From Thraustochytrium sp. TN22 (lineage: Eukaryota; Sar; Bigyra; Thraustochytrida; Thraustochytriidae): 64,000 nt of DNA. This document shows positions 8,373 to 17,527 of this stretch, piece after piece; positions within the stretch are counted from its first letter, which is position 1, and every line of letters begins with the position of its first letter. A program made the position numbers and the translations under genes. The stretch lies in assembly GCA_013306675.1 (NCBI GenBank), contig JABLUY010000104.1, forward strand, positions 55,121 through 119,120. The letters are read 5' to 3'. The notes beneath the pieces were generated by a model that saw nothing but the letters and a program-made list of their open reading frames with translations, was not told the DNA's origin and ran no database searches.

Positions 8373-11300
8373 TCAGGGCGAGGGCGCCCAAAAGGAGACG
8401 AGGTGCTCGGAGTAGGCGTCGAGCACCTCGTCAAAGGCGGCAGCGTTGATGCACTCGCGCCAGATGATCTCGCGGGAGTGGTAGCGGCCGTTAAAGTACG
8501 GCGCGAGGCGGCGGAAGAGGCGGTAGGTCTCGTTCTTTTGGGCGACGGCGTCGAGGAAGTTGAGCTGGTTGCGCTGCAGCATGTCGAGGTCCTGGCGCTG
8601 CCGCGTCGTCTGGCGGTCCAAAAACTCCGAGTGCGGCGTCGACTTGTGCATGGCGATGTCGTTGGTCTCCAGCACATGCATGTCGTCCAAGTTAACAGCC
8701 CCGGGCCGCGCCTTGAGCGAGCTTGAGGCCGAGGCCCTTGCTCGCGCCGGGCCTGCTGGCGTCCGGGTCACGACCGCGGCCCCTCCGCCGTTCTCGCCGC
8801 CTGCGACACTGTCGACGGAGGGGCCAGCGGCGGGTAGTGTCGCGTCCAGCTCGAGGAGCGGCGGCCCGCGTGAGGGCGCGCGCGAGGCGTGCAGCGGCGG
8901 CGTGCCTGAGAACTGGACGCCGGACGCGGCGTGCGAGGCCGACCCCCCATGACGGCCGGCGCTGCGCGCCGTGAACAGGTGCGCGAGCGTCTCGTCGGCG
9001 TGCGCGTTTTGCAGGCTCTGCGTGGACTGCACAGTTTGCGCAGCGAGCTGCTCGGCGGCGTTCGCCTCGTCAATGGTGGCCTGGTCCGCAGCCTGGGCGG
9101 CCGCGACTGCGCCCTCGTGGCCCGACTGGCCGAAGGACCCCACGCGCTGAGTGTCGCCGGCGTGGAAGATGTTGCGCGCGCTCCCGCCCGTGCTGCCCGC
9201 GCCGCGCGCCGGTGCCAGCAGGTAGTGGAAGCGCAGAAGCTCCACCACGAAGCCGCGCTCAAGCATCCAAACCAGCATATCCAAAAAGGTCGGGGAGTCC
9301 ACGCCCAGTGCGAGCTCTGCGGCCAGCTGCGCATCAGCCACGGAGGCTGGCTTGCCGTCCTGATCGGCGCTCGAGAAGAGTGCCAGAATGCGCACCAGCG
9401 AGATGGTCGGCAGACCCCGCGACGTGGACTCTGAGCCCGCCGCAGAGGACCTCACCTCCGGCTGGTCCGAGGTAGCCGCCGCCGCCGACGCCGCCGCCGA
9501 CGCCGCTGCTGGCGCCTCCTCGTCGACGCTCCCTGCACCTGAGAGCAGCTTCGCCCCAGCCGAAAGCGCGGCGGAAGGCGGCTCCGGGCCCAGACCAGGG
9601 GACAGTCCGGTCGACGAGCTGGAGGTCGCGGCGTTCGAGAGCGGATCCGAGCTGTGATGCAGGAGGCGTGACCCACCAAGCCGCGAAAGGGACGGGACCC
9701 CGAAGCGGCGCTGGAAGGCGAAGTGCAGCGCCGACGTGGGGTCCAAGTCGGCGCCCGGTGCCACGCGGTACACATTGCGTGGGTTCACGGTGTGCACGAC
9801 ACGCGCCTTGCGCCAGTAAACCAGGTGGGCCGCCACCCGAAAGACCTCCTCAATGGGCACGCCCAGGTCGAGCGACATGTCGCGCAAGCTGCGCAGCGGG
9901 CCATGCTGGCGCGCGTATTGCCAGATGCGGCGCACATGCGCCGTGGCGTCCGCGCGCAGCAGCGAGGCCGTGGCCGCGTCCTCGTCCGCCTGCAGCAGCA
10001 GCGCCTGATACGGTCGCAGTGGCTGCTCCGGGTGCCAAAGAGGCTGCTGCAGGGTCACGGTGAGCCCGACGTGCCCATTCAGCGAGAGCTGCACCATGCC
10101 GTGCTCCGAGAGCCCCTCGAAGACCTGACGCAGCTCCTGCGCGAGCTGGCTCTGCTCCAAGACCGCGCGGATCGAGGCATGCGCAAGCTCTACCATGCTG
10201 CGCCGCCGCATCTTGACGTGCTCGTGCTCGTGCGTGCCCATGGCCGCCTCGTTTACATCGGTGAGACCCTGCGAACGCAAGATTTCGGCGTGAAACTCGG
10301 GCGAGAGCTCGGCGCGCCGGCTGCCACGCCCCGAGGCAGCCGCCGCCTCGCCCCCTTGCGCGCTCGCGCGCCCACTTGATAGCACGTCCAACACTGTCGT
10401 CTTGGCAGCCACAAGCATCTTGCGCACTTGCTGACTGATGTAGTTGCACTGCTGCTCCTCGTACAACATGGCGTGCGCAAGCTTGATGGCCGCGCGCCGA
10501 TACATGTCGATCGACTCTGGGCTGCCCGGGTAGGTGACGCCGTAGGTTCGCGCGCCCGGCTTGACGGCCAGCTTGAAGCGCGACTGCTCCAGGATCTTCT
10601 CCGATTCCGCGTCCAGCACGAAGATCAGAGAGAACATGGCCACCTCGTGCTCACCCTCGGCGCCTCCGAGCGAGCTCATCAGGGAGTCCTTGCCGCTCAG
10701 CTCGCTCATACGGTCGCCTGCACCCGCGCCCGTGCCGGTCTCCACCACCTCGCTAGCACCAGCGCCAGCGCCAGCGCCAACACCGCCGCCGCCGCCGCCG
10801 CCGCCACCGCCGCCGCTGCTGACTCCCACGCCACTGGTGCCTGTAGCGCCGCTCGTCGCGCCCGCCAGCCCGGCGCCCGCGCTCCCGTCCGGGTCGCCCG
10901 CAGCCCCGGCAGGGGGGGCAGCGCCCGCGCCAGCCATGGCGCCAGGGCCGCCGGCCACTGCAGGGACAGCACCATTCGCGTTGGTGACGTGGCCCAGGTG
11001 GTTGCGATGCACCTGCACGGGGAAGCTGAGGAAGCGCAGGCTGTCAATGACGAGCTCCAGCATGCGGCCGCACTGCGCCTGTGTGGGCCGCAACAGCTTC
11101 GCAAACAGGTCCGGGCTCAGCCGCCAGTAGTCCTTGCTTAGGTTCGCCTTGCGCCGGGACTCGCGCCGGCTCGAGCTCAGCGCGTTGTCCGCGCCCTGGT
11201 GCTCGCGCTGCGACCGCGACGAGGGCGCCGCGGCCGCCGCGCTGCGCCGCAGTGCCTTGCGCTTGGACTTGGCGCGCCGCCCCAGGCCGGCCTCGCCGTC

Positions 11301-11447
11301 GCCGCGCCCATCCTCGTCTGCGCTGGACCCGCGCCGCCGCCTCGTCTCCGCCTTGCCGGCCTCCGCTCGCCGCGGGCCCGGGTATCTGAACGCGAGCTTC
11401 TGGCCCTTGGACGCCGCGTCCTCGACGACCAGCGCGATGCCCAGCAT
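8373..11447 (-). CDS. NPRL3/Npr3-like subunit of GATOR1
   Basis: From the ATG at 11447 the product is 1024 residues. The opening IALVVEDAASKGQKLAFRYPG is the family's first strand and FRYP motif at the usual distance from the start. The core region LSPDLFAKLLRP, FLSFPVQVH and MFSLIFVLDAESEKILEQ matches the longin-type N-terminal domain. The C-terminus (TYRLFRRLAPYFNGRYHSRE then IIWREC) matches the conserved NPRL3 end. GATOR1 is the GTPase-activating complex that turns off Rag GTPases and TORC1 when amino acids are scarce. The protein is nearly twice the human length because of Gly/Ala/Ser-rich inserts (for example 10740-10980 and 9480-9600). An in-frame ATG at 11639 would add a 64-residue poly-Ala leader. 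I prefer 11447 because it fits the family. Confidence 0.88.
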   Translation of the reverse strand: MLGIALVVEDAASKGQKLAFRYPGPRRAEAGKAETRRRRGSSADEDGRGDGEAGLGRRAKSKRKALRRSAAAAAPSSRSQREHQGADNALSSSRRESRRKANLSKDYWRLSPDLFAKLLRPTQAQCGRMLELVIDSLRFLSFPVQVHRNHLGHVTNANGAVPAVAGGPGAMAGAGAAPPAGAAGDPDGSAGAGLAGATSGATGTSGVGVSSGGGGGGGGGGGVGAGAGAGASEVVETGTGAGAGDRMSELSGKDSLMSSLGGAEGEHEVAMFSLIFVLDAESEKILEQSRFKLAVKPGARTYGVTYPGSPESIDMYRRAAIKLAHAMLYEEQQCNYISQQVRKMLVAAKTTVLDVLSSGRASAQGGEAAAASGRGSRRAELSPEFHAEILRSQGLTDVNEAAMGTHEHEHVKMRRRSMVELAHASIRAVLEQSQLAQELRQVFEGLSEHGMVQLSLNGHVGLTVTLQQPLWHPEQPLRPYQALLLQADEDAATASLLRADATAHVRRIWQYARQHGPLRSLRDMSLDLGVPIEEVFRVAAHLVYWRKARVVHTVNPRNVYRVAPGADLDPTSALHFAFQRRFGVPSLSRLGGSRLLHHSSDPLSNAATSSSSTGLSPGLGPEPPSAALSAGAKLLSGAGSVDEEAPAAASAAASAAAATSDQPEVRSSAAGSESTSRGLPTISLVRILALFSSADQDGKPASVADAQLAAELALGVDSPTFLDMLVWMLERGFVVELLRFHYLLAPARGAGSTGGSARNIFHAGDTQRVGSFGQSGHEGAVAAAQAADQATIDEANAAEQLAAQTVQSTQSLQNAHADETLAHLFTARSAGRHGGSASHAASGVQFSGTPPLHASRAPSRGPPLLELDATLPAAGPSVDSVAGGENGGGAAVVTRTPAGPARARASASSSLKARPGAVNLDDMHVLETNDIAMHKSTPHSEFLDRQTTRQRQDLDMLQRNQLNFLDAVAQKNETYRLFRRLAPYFNGRYHSREIIWRECINAAAFDEVLDAYSEHLVSFWAPSP

Positions 11448-11523
11448 CCTGCGCTCCCGCCTTGGGCGCGCGCTGCTCGCCGCTGCTGTCGCGGCCGCCG
11501 CGACCGCTGCCGCTGCTGCCGCC

Positions 11524-11554
<31 letters not shown>

Positions 11555-11808
11555 CTGCCGCTGCCGCCGCCGCCGCGGCCCCGCCCGCCGCCGCGCCGTA
11601 GTTTTCGATCTGGGCGGCGCCACGGCTCGCTGATTGCATGTAAAGAGAGAACAAGTACGACCGGGATGGGACGGACGCCAGGACTATGATGATGATGATC
11701 ATCATCCGTCCTGATCGCCGTCGAGTTCGGGTCAGAGGAAAGGACCAAAGGAGCGGCGTTCCACCAGCCAGAGCAACAGAAAGGGGACAGTCGTTCATTC
11801 ACATTCGG
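11448..11808. other. Short intergenic region with poly-Ala-like GCC repeats
   Basis: The part next to NPRL3 (about 11500-11600) is a GCC/GCT trinucleotide tract that would encode poly-Ala if the NPRL3 start at 11639 were used. A (GAT)n run sits at 11685-11705. The rest is the 3' flank of the MORN gene. Confidence 0.6.
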
Positions 11809-12552
11809 TCAAAAGTAATTACGAGGGTTGAAGACCTCCACCGGGCGGCTCTGCGGAGCGCGCGCGCGCAGCGCAGGGTCCTGCACGCCGTACGCCACGG
11901 AGCTCTCCTGCGCGACCACCGGGGCTTCCGCGGGCGTCTGCGCAATGAGCGGCTGGGCAAGCGCCGCCTGGCCGCCGTAGTCGTCGTCGAGCGCCGTGGC
12001 GACCGCAGGCACGGACGGCACGGCGCTCGCCTCCGGCGTCATGGGCTGCCCGGAGTCCACCGCCACCGCGAACGGCATCACCGCCAGGTCCGGGCTCGAC
12101 ATGCCCGGCAGCACCACCAGGCCGGAGTCGAGATGCACGGTAGCCTCACCATTGTAGGCCGTCGACTGCTGCGTCTTGGTGTCGGTGATGGTTACCTGGA
12201 GCCGGTACGTCCCGACCACGCTGTGGCCGCCGGTCAGGTTCGAGGTGGCGCGCCCCAGGCAGTTCCAGCTGCCGCTGATCACCTCGCCGTTGCTCGTCGA
12301 CAGCGTGCCCTGGCCGCAGAAGTTGTTGTCCTCGAAACCGCCGCGGTACTCGTTCCCGTTCCTGAACCGCATCGTGCCGGCGCCCTCCTGCTTGTTGTCC
12401 ACCCACTCCCCGGTGTACTCCGTGCCGTCCGTCCAGCGCATCGTGCCCTGCCCGTGCCTCTTGCCGCGTCGCAGCTGGCCGTCGTACGAGTTCCCCGACG
12501 GGTACGTCACATGCTTTGGTGCGCTCACGTTGCCCGACGACCCGTTGCCCAT
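11809..12552 (-). CDS. MORN-repeat protein with a possible N-myristoylation signal
   Basis: The 247-residue product begins MGNGSSGNV, a plausible N-myristoylation signal (Gly2, Ser6). MORN units follow at about 20-90: YDGQLRRGKRHGQGTMRW, YTGEWVDNKQEGAGTMRF, YRGGFEDNNFCGQGTL and a weaker fourth (ISGSWN). MORN repeats bind membranes or act as protein scaffolds. The central part (about 95-145) resembles a small beta domain, and the C-terminal third is Ala/Pro/Val-rich and probably disordered, ending RPVEVFNPRNYF. The ATG at 12552 is chosen because the open frame upstream is only Ala repeats. A membrane-bound scaffold is likely, but the partner is unknown. Confidence 0.85.
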   Translation of the reverse strand: MGNGSSGNVSAPKHVTYPSGNSYDGQLRRGKRHGQGTMRWTDGTEYTGEWVDNKQEGAGTMRFRNGNEYRGGFEDNNFCGQGTLSTSNGEVISGSWNCLGRATSNLTGGHSVVGTYRLQVTITDTKTQQSTAYNGEATVHLDSGLVVLPGMSSPDLAVMPFAVAVDSGQPMTPEASAVPSVPAVATALDDDYGGQAALAQPLIAQTPAEAPVVAQESSVAYGVQDPALRARAPQSRPVEVFNPRNYF

Positions 12553-12724
12553 GCTTGCCCGTCTACCCCGGCCCGACGAGCGCCGTGCACGAGCGACTCG
12601 ACCGCGTAAGACTAGTTCTCGAGCGCCCTGGCCCGCGCCTGGCCGGCCCGCCGCTGTCGCCGCCGCCGCTGCCGCCGCCGCTGCCGCCGCTGTCGCTGCC
12701 GCTGTCGCTGCCGCTGTCGCTGCC

Positions 12725-12757
<33 letters not shown>

Positions 12758-13909
12758 GCCGCCCGCGCTGAGGAACCGCGTTTGCCGCGCCGGAGTCGGC
12801 CGCGCCGCCGCTGTTGTCCAGAGAGTTGAGAGAGAGCAGAGCAGGACGCCTCCGAGGACGAGGAGCCTGAGAGCGGGGAGGAGGCCGCCGGGGTCGCCGT
12901 GGAGGACCGCGGCCTCGCGCGGGAGTAGGAACGCCAGGCGGCAGGCGGCAGGCGGCAGGCGGGGCCCATTTACGCAGAGAGCATCTTTGACTCCGATGGA
13001 TGTTTGAAGGTGTCTGGCGAAGTGCGTCCAGAAAAGTTCATGGGGTACCAGGGGTACCACAAGGTACAACCCATACTACTAACTTACCCGTACCATTGTG
13101 GTGCCACCTTGGAATGCGAGGGTTTTCATGAAAGTATCATACCCTACCGACATACAATGGTAGGCTAGCGACGCGGGCGAGACTACTTTGAAGGAACCGT
13201 ACGCCGTGTTGGCGTGCTTCGGATTGTCGGGGAGAGAAAGCCGCTAATTGACGAGTTGCTTCTACCACGGAACAGGTCAAAGAACCGAAGGATGATAAAA
13301 TGTCGCCTACGGGGGCCGGCCCGTCTGGCTGGCTGTGCAGAGCTGAATGAGCGAGGCTGAGAGAACGAACACCTTGCTCTCGAAGAAGATCGCCATGGTG
13401 GCAGTGAATCACGGTCGCAGTGGCCATGCAATGGCAGCCTGAGAGGTGCGTGTCAGGAGGTCAATGATTGTCCTGGCCCGGCTCGCTGCCGAGCCGAAAA
13501 AGGGCGCGATGATGGGGATGACGTCAGACAACACGCGCAAGGCAACCAAATCTGCTCGCCACCCGGGCGCGGCTGCGCGCGAGCGGTGGTGGTGGTGGTG
13601 GCGGCGGCGGCGGCGGCCGTGGCGGCGGCGTGCAGGGCGCGGAGACGCGCGCCCTGGCGTCGTGGAAGTCGCGAGGGGGGCGGCCACTCTCGTGGCTCTC
13701 GACGCAGCGCCGCGCGCAGGACATCCTTGTCATCGTCACCCGCGTGGACCCAGCTCAGCAGTTTGGCGGTCCTCCAGTCTCAATCTGACCTTGAGGGCCT
13801 GGGCCTCGGGGCAGCTGGAGCTCTCGAGGGGCGAAGTCTAGCTCTTGCTTAAAGAGCAAGCAAGCCCTCTTCACGCTCGCTAGCCTGCTTTCCAGTCGAG
13901 GCAGGCAGG
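12553..13909. other. Intergenic region between divergent MORN and GDPD genes
   Basis: The left part (about 12655-12770) is built from CCGCTG, TCGCTG and CCGCCG hexa/trinucleotides. A less GC-rich stretch with several GGTACC/GTACC motifs lies at 13035-13100. A (TGG)n-(CGG)n run is at about 13585-13630. No gene is recognised; the frame at 13137-13427 (minus) has no family features. Confidence 0.55.
12655..12770. repeat. CCGCTG/TCGCTG/CCG repeat tract
   Basis: Alternating CCGCCG, CCGCTG and CTGTCG units end in a pure CCG run around 12722-12752, upstream of the MORN gene start. Confidence 0.85.
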
Positions 13910-14962
13910 ATGCTCGCGCTGGTGCTCGTGGCCGCGCCCGTGGCCGTGTACGCCGCATTGCTGCTGCTGGCCAAGCTCCGGTTCCAGGCGCTCGTGGCGG
14001 AAGCCCAAAGCGCACGCAAGGCGAAGCGCGGGCTGCGGTACCGTGTGCCGGCCGCCAAGCTTTGCGGGCACCGCGGCGAGCGCGAATCGGCGCCAGAGAA
14101 CACGCTGGCGGCACTCAAGCATGCCGCCGGCTACGTCGACGCGCTAGAGTTCGACGTCTGGCTCACCAAGGACCGCAAGATCGTTCTTTTCCACGACGGC
14201 TCGCTGCAGCGAATGTGTGGCGTGGACGGCCACGTGAGCGACACGAACTACGCTGACCTACCTGCTGTGCAGCGGCGGCCCTCGGAGGGCTTTCCGCAGG
14301 GCGAGGGCTGCGAGGGCGGGCGCCCAGAGCCCATCCCACTCTTGGAAGACGTTCTGGACACCTTCGTCGACACCAAGATGGTCTTCATGGTCGAAATCAA
14401 AAAGTACGACCCGCTCCTGGCCAAGCTGCTCTTCGCCGAGCTCGACAAGCGCGGGCTTATCGCGGCGGAGCGCGTGATCTGGTTTTCGCTCGATCAGCGC
14501 ACCAACCGCATGCTCGGCGTAGTTGGCCCGGCCATCCCGCGCGTTCCCAGCGTCCCGGACGGCGTCATCGCCGTCGGGGCGCATGCGCTCGGCCTGCTCC
14601 CCTTGTTGAACCTTGACTTCGACATCTTCGCCGTGCCCTGCGACACGCCCGAGGGCCTGCTCGACTTCGTGCACCGCATACCAGTCGTTCGCTCGCTGCC
14701 CGTGCGCGCCCAGCTCTGGGTCACCTCCATTTTCTACCGCATGAAGACCGACCCGAGCCTCTTTGCCACTGTGCGCGCCCTCGGCTACCAGATTTGGATC
14801 CTCGGCATCAACTCTGACAAGAATCTCGGCTTCGCGCGCACTATCCAGGCCGACACCGTCTTCACCGACCGCCCACTATGGTTCACCAAGACCATGCAGC
14901 TCCGAGACGCCCAGGATTCTCTCTTGCCCAGGGCTCCATTTGAGACGCGCAAGCTCGCCTAG
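13910..14962 (+). CDS. Membrane-anchored glycerophosphodiester phosphodiesterase (GDPD)
   Basis: The 350-residue product has an N-terminal transmembrane helix (about 2-22) and a GDPD TIM-barrel domain. The signature CGHRGERESAPENT (52-65) gives His54, Arg55 and Glu63. LEFDVWLTKD (79-88) supplies Glu80 and Asp82, FHDGSLQR has the catalytic His95, and FMVEIKK has a further acidic ligand (Glu162). It should hydrolyse glycerophosphodiesters, or lysophospholipids as in the GDE4/GDE7 (GDPD1/3) subgroup, whose single N-terminal helix it shares. The end (IWILGINSDKNL, TVFTDRPLWF) is also typical. The start is the first ATG and immediately precedes the membrane segment. The next gene (TLC protein) is on the same strand 594 bases on and is also lipid-related, but nothing shows co-expression. 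Confidence 0.93.
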   Translation: MLALVLVAAPVAVYAALLLLAKLRFQALVAEAQSARKAKRGLRYRVPAAKLCGHRGERESAPENTLAALKHAAGYVDALEFDVWLTKDRKIVLFHDGSLQRMCGVDGHVSDTNYADLPAVQRRPSEGFPQGEGCEGGRPEPIPLLEDVLDTFVDTKMVFMVEIKKYDPLLAKLLFAELDKRGLIAAERVIWFSLDQRTNRMLGVVGPAIPRVPSVPDGVIAVGAHALGLLPLLNLDFDIFAVPCDTPEGLLDFVHRIPVVRSLPVRAQLWVTSIFYRMKTDPSLFATVRALGYQIWILGINSDKNLGFARTIQADTVFTDRPLWFTKTMQLRDAQDSLLPRAPFETRKLA

Positions 14963-15556
14963 CCAGCGAGCGCCAGCAGGTCGGGCGGCCCAGCACGTGC
15001 TGCGTTTTTGTTGTTCGAGCTTTATTGCTGGTACAGTCTGTGTGTTTATAGCGAGATCTTTGCCGAGACCTTGAGCGAGAGGGTCTCTCTGCAGCAACGG
15101 AGATAGGGTTGCAAACGATGGGAAGTGCGCCTGAGGCTTGCAGTGAAACCAGCCTCCCCTCTGCCCTGCACCGAACGTCGCCGGCAGCCGCGTGGCCGTC
15201 AACTCTGAAGCGCTTGCGCCGCTTGCAGTGGCCTTCTGCATGGGGTAATGAAACAACACATGCTCTCTTCGTGGCAGCGAAGCTTGTCAGAGCTAACGCT
15301 AACGTTGCCCATTACGCCCGGGCCGCACCAGCACGTGCCATGGACCTTCGCGCATCGACGTCGCTGGCTGCACTGACAGTGACGCTCTCGCCCGTGGCCC
15401 TGTAAAGTAGCAGCTACCAGGCCAAACCGCGGGCGGCGGCGCGCAGAGGACCGGCGAGGCAACGCGGGCGCGCGGGCTGGGCGAGCGGTGGTGAGCAGCG
15501 CCAGGCGGTGAGCTCCAGACAGCCAGGCAGCCAGGCAAGCTCTGGCAAAAGGCAGC
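14963..15556. other. Intergenic region between GDPD and the TLC-domain gene
   Basis: No gene is seen. The right end (15500-15540) has AGCCAGGCAGCCAGGC repeats just before the TLC gene start. Confidence 0.6.
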
Positions 15557-16363
15557 ATGCGCGTCGAGCTCGAGGCGAACGTGGCAGAGGTGCCCATGGG
15601 CTGGGTGGCCTTCGTGCTGGTGCTGGTGACGATTCTGGGCATGACGGCCAAGGTGGTGGATCGCGCAGCGAGTGAGGCGCAGCTGCGCAGCGCGAACGCC
15701 TTCGCGGCGGCGTACTCGTCGCTCATGTTCATGATGTCCTTCGAATGGCTTGTGCTGGGCATGGGCGGGGGCTCGCTTGAGGGGACCCGCGCGGCGCTTG
15801 TGGCGGCGCCCTGGCAGGAGTTCAGGCGCGAGGCGCCGCAGGGCCAGTGTATCTGTGTCTATATGCTGGCCTACATGGTGCAGGACGTGGTCGTGCGCGT
15901 CGTCTTTCGCGAGCTCGACCTACGCTATATCCTGCATCACCTGGCCTGCATCACCGGCCTCGTGCTGGTGCTCTTCTTCGGGCTGCACCCCATCTACTGC
16001 GTGGCGCTCTCCATCTCCGAGTTCAGCACGCCCGTTGTCTGCCTCTTCGAGATTGCGCAGGCCGAGCTCGGCGCCTTGAAGCAGTACATCATGCCCTGCG
16101 GCGTGCTCCTCAATCTGCTCTTCCCCATCCGGGTCGCGTGGTTCTCCTGGACCTTTTACCTTTTTGCGTTTGTCTTTCGCCGACGCACGCTCCTCGAACT
16201 CTCCATTGAGAACACCGGCTTTGCCTGCGTTGGTGTCCTCGTCCTCGTCAACTGGTCCTGGTACCTTGACCTCATCATCGGTAGCGTGCGCGTGCTCATG
16301 GAGGATCAAACGCCGGACGAGGTTGACACGGCCCCTGATCCCAGCGTCAAGAAGGCGCAGTGA
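15557..16363 (+). CDS. TLC (TRAM/LAG1/CLN8)-domain membrane protein
   Basis: The 268-residue product has about six or seven hydrophobic segments. The centre reads YMVQDVVVRVVF, DLRYILHHLACITGLV, then ISEFSTPVVCLFEIAQ. The HH pair followed by the S-E-F-S-T-P motif is characteristic of TLC domains in the TLCD/CLN8 branch rather than true ceramide synthases, which have a longer Lag1p motif. TLCD proteins influence membrane phospholipid composition and lipid trafficking, usually at the ER or plasma membrane. The tail (about 250-268) is hydrophilic and ends KKAQ, which could act as a weak KKXX-like ER signal; this is inference. The start is the only ATG that gives the full first membrane segment. 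Confidence 0.85.
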   Translation: MRVELEANVAEVPMGWVAFVLVLVTILGMTAKVVDRAASEAQLRSANAFAAAYSSLMFMMSFEWLVLGMGGGSLEGTRAALVAAPWQEFRREAPQGQCICVYMLAYMVQDVVVRVVFRELDLRYILHHLACITGLVLVLFFGLHPIYCVALSISEFSTPVVCLFEIAQAELGALKQYIMPCGVLLNLLFPIRVAWFSWTFYLFAFVFRRRTLLELSIENTGFACVGVLVLVNWSWYLDLIIGSVRVLMEDQTPDEVDTAPDPSVKKAQ

Positions 16364-17527
16364 TCGAGTCGGCGCCCCCCTTTCACATTTTTCTTCACTC
16401 GGCCCCGGTCCTGGCGAACGATAGCAGAGCACGCTTCGCGATCGATCCACGGCCGCCCTGCGAGCCCTCACTCATTCCACTCAGCGAGCGAGGCGAGCAC
16501 GCTAGCCAGCCAGCCAGTGAACCAGCCATCCAGCGACAGCCGCAGCAGCCACAAGCCCTGCGCAGTAGTTTCAGTCTCCTTCAGGTTCGTCCTACAAAGT
16601 ACCCATGCAAGTCCCAGAGTAAGTGCCAGTGGCACGCAAAGCATGCCCAAGCAAGTCAAGAAGATACGCATCTTTGTCTCCTTCTTTCTCTTCCTCTGCC
16701 CTGTCCTCGGCCTCCTCGAAAAGTGCAGCCTGCTAGTTGCTGTCGTGGCAGCTCCGGGCCGGCGCTCGCGGACGACGACGTTGGCGGGCCCAAGAGCAAG
16801 TCGTACCACAAGTCAAAAAGCTACCAGTAGGTAGCACGAAGCAAACAATCATTTTCCGCCGAGTCCTCCGAGCCGTCCTCCTCGAAGAGTGCAGTCTGGC
16901 ATGCGAGCTCAGCTGTCTTGGCAGATCCGGGCCGCCGCCCGCCGCCACCAGACCGGCCCTTGCCAGGAGTTTTTCCTCATGCCCACCGTCACGCTCGTCT
17001 GCATGAGTTACGACGCGGACCAGCAGAAGAGCGGGATTGCCTCGCTCTGGTCTGCCTCGCACGCGCCTCGCGCGCCATTTTGCACGCGATCTTGCACGCG
17101 CTGCAGTGGTGTTGTTCTCTTTTCTTGTTGCGTTCCTGCTACTGCCCGAGTTGCGTCACGGTCACGTTCGCCAAGCCTACGCCAGACCAACTTCGCTCGA
17201 CGCGGCAGCGCGGCGCGGCGCGGCGCGGCGCGGCGGCGCGGCAGGCGGCGTGGCGCGCCGTCTCGGCGTCCTGGCGTGGCTCGGCTCGGCTTGGCTGGCT
17301 TGGCTTGGCTCGGCGCGACGACGACCCCGGCGACACGCGCGCAGACGAACCCGGCACCCAACCATGTAGGGCTGCTCCGCAAGGTGGGCAGCGTGAACGC
17401 GGCCTCGAGGTTTCCGAGGTCGCGGCCGCAGGAGGCGACGCTCGTGGGAGACGACGGCTTCTGGGGCGAGCCCAATCCAGACGGCAAGTCGCGGAGGTAC
17501 GCGGGCAAGCCGCCGACGCCGAACAAC
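16364..17527. other. Intergenic region with repeats, upstream of the kinase gene
   Basis: No gene is supported. Two diverged copies of a segment containing CCTCCTCGAARAGTGCAG lie at about 16708-16763 and 16874-16933. Pentamer ladders occupy 17208-17314. The frame of the downstream kinase gene is open through this region, but it is Arg/Ala-rich until about 17360. Residues just before the chosen start (for example GLLRKVG and DDGFWGEPNPDGKS) look protein-like, so an upstream exon or a longer N-terminus is possible. Confidence 0.5.
17208..17314 (+). repeat. (GGCGC)n followed by (GGCTC/GGCTT)n pentamers
   Basis: On the coding strand of the downstream gene, GGCGC pentamers (17208-17240) are followed by GGCTC/GGCTT pentamers (about 17275-17314) and then by the gene start at 17528. 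This is the same order and orientation as upstream of the sulfotransferase at 3838. Confidence 0.85.

Noticed and set aside
11448-11798. NPRL3 starts at 11639 or 11798
   Set aside because: Both add poly-Ala or Ile-rich leaders from repeat DNA; the family start matches the ATG at 11447.
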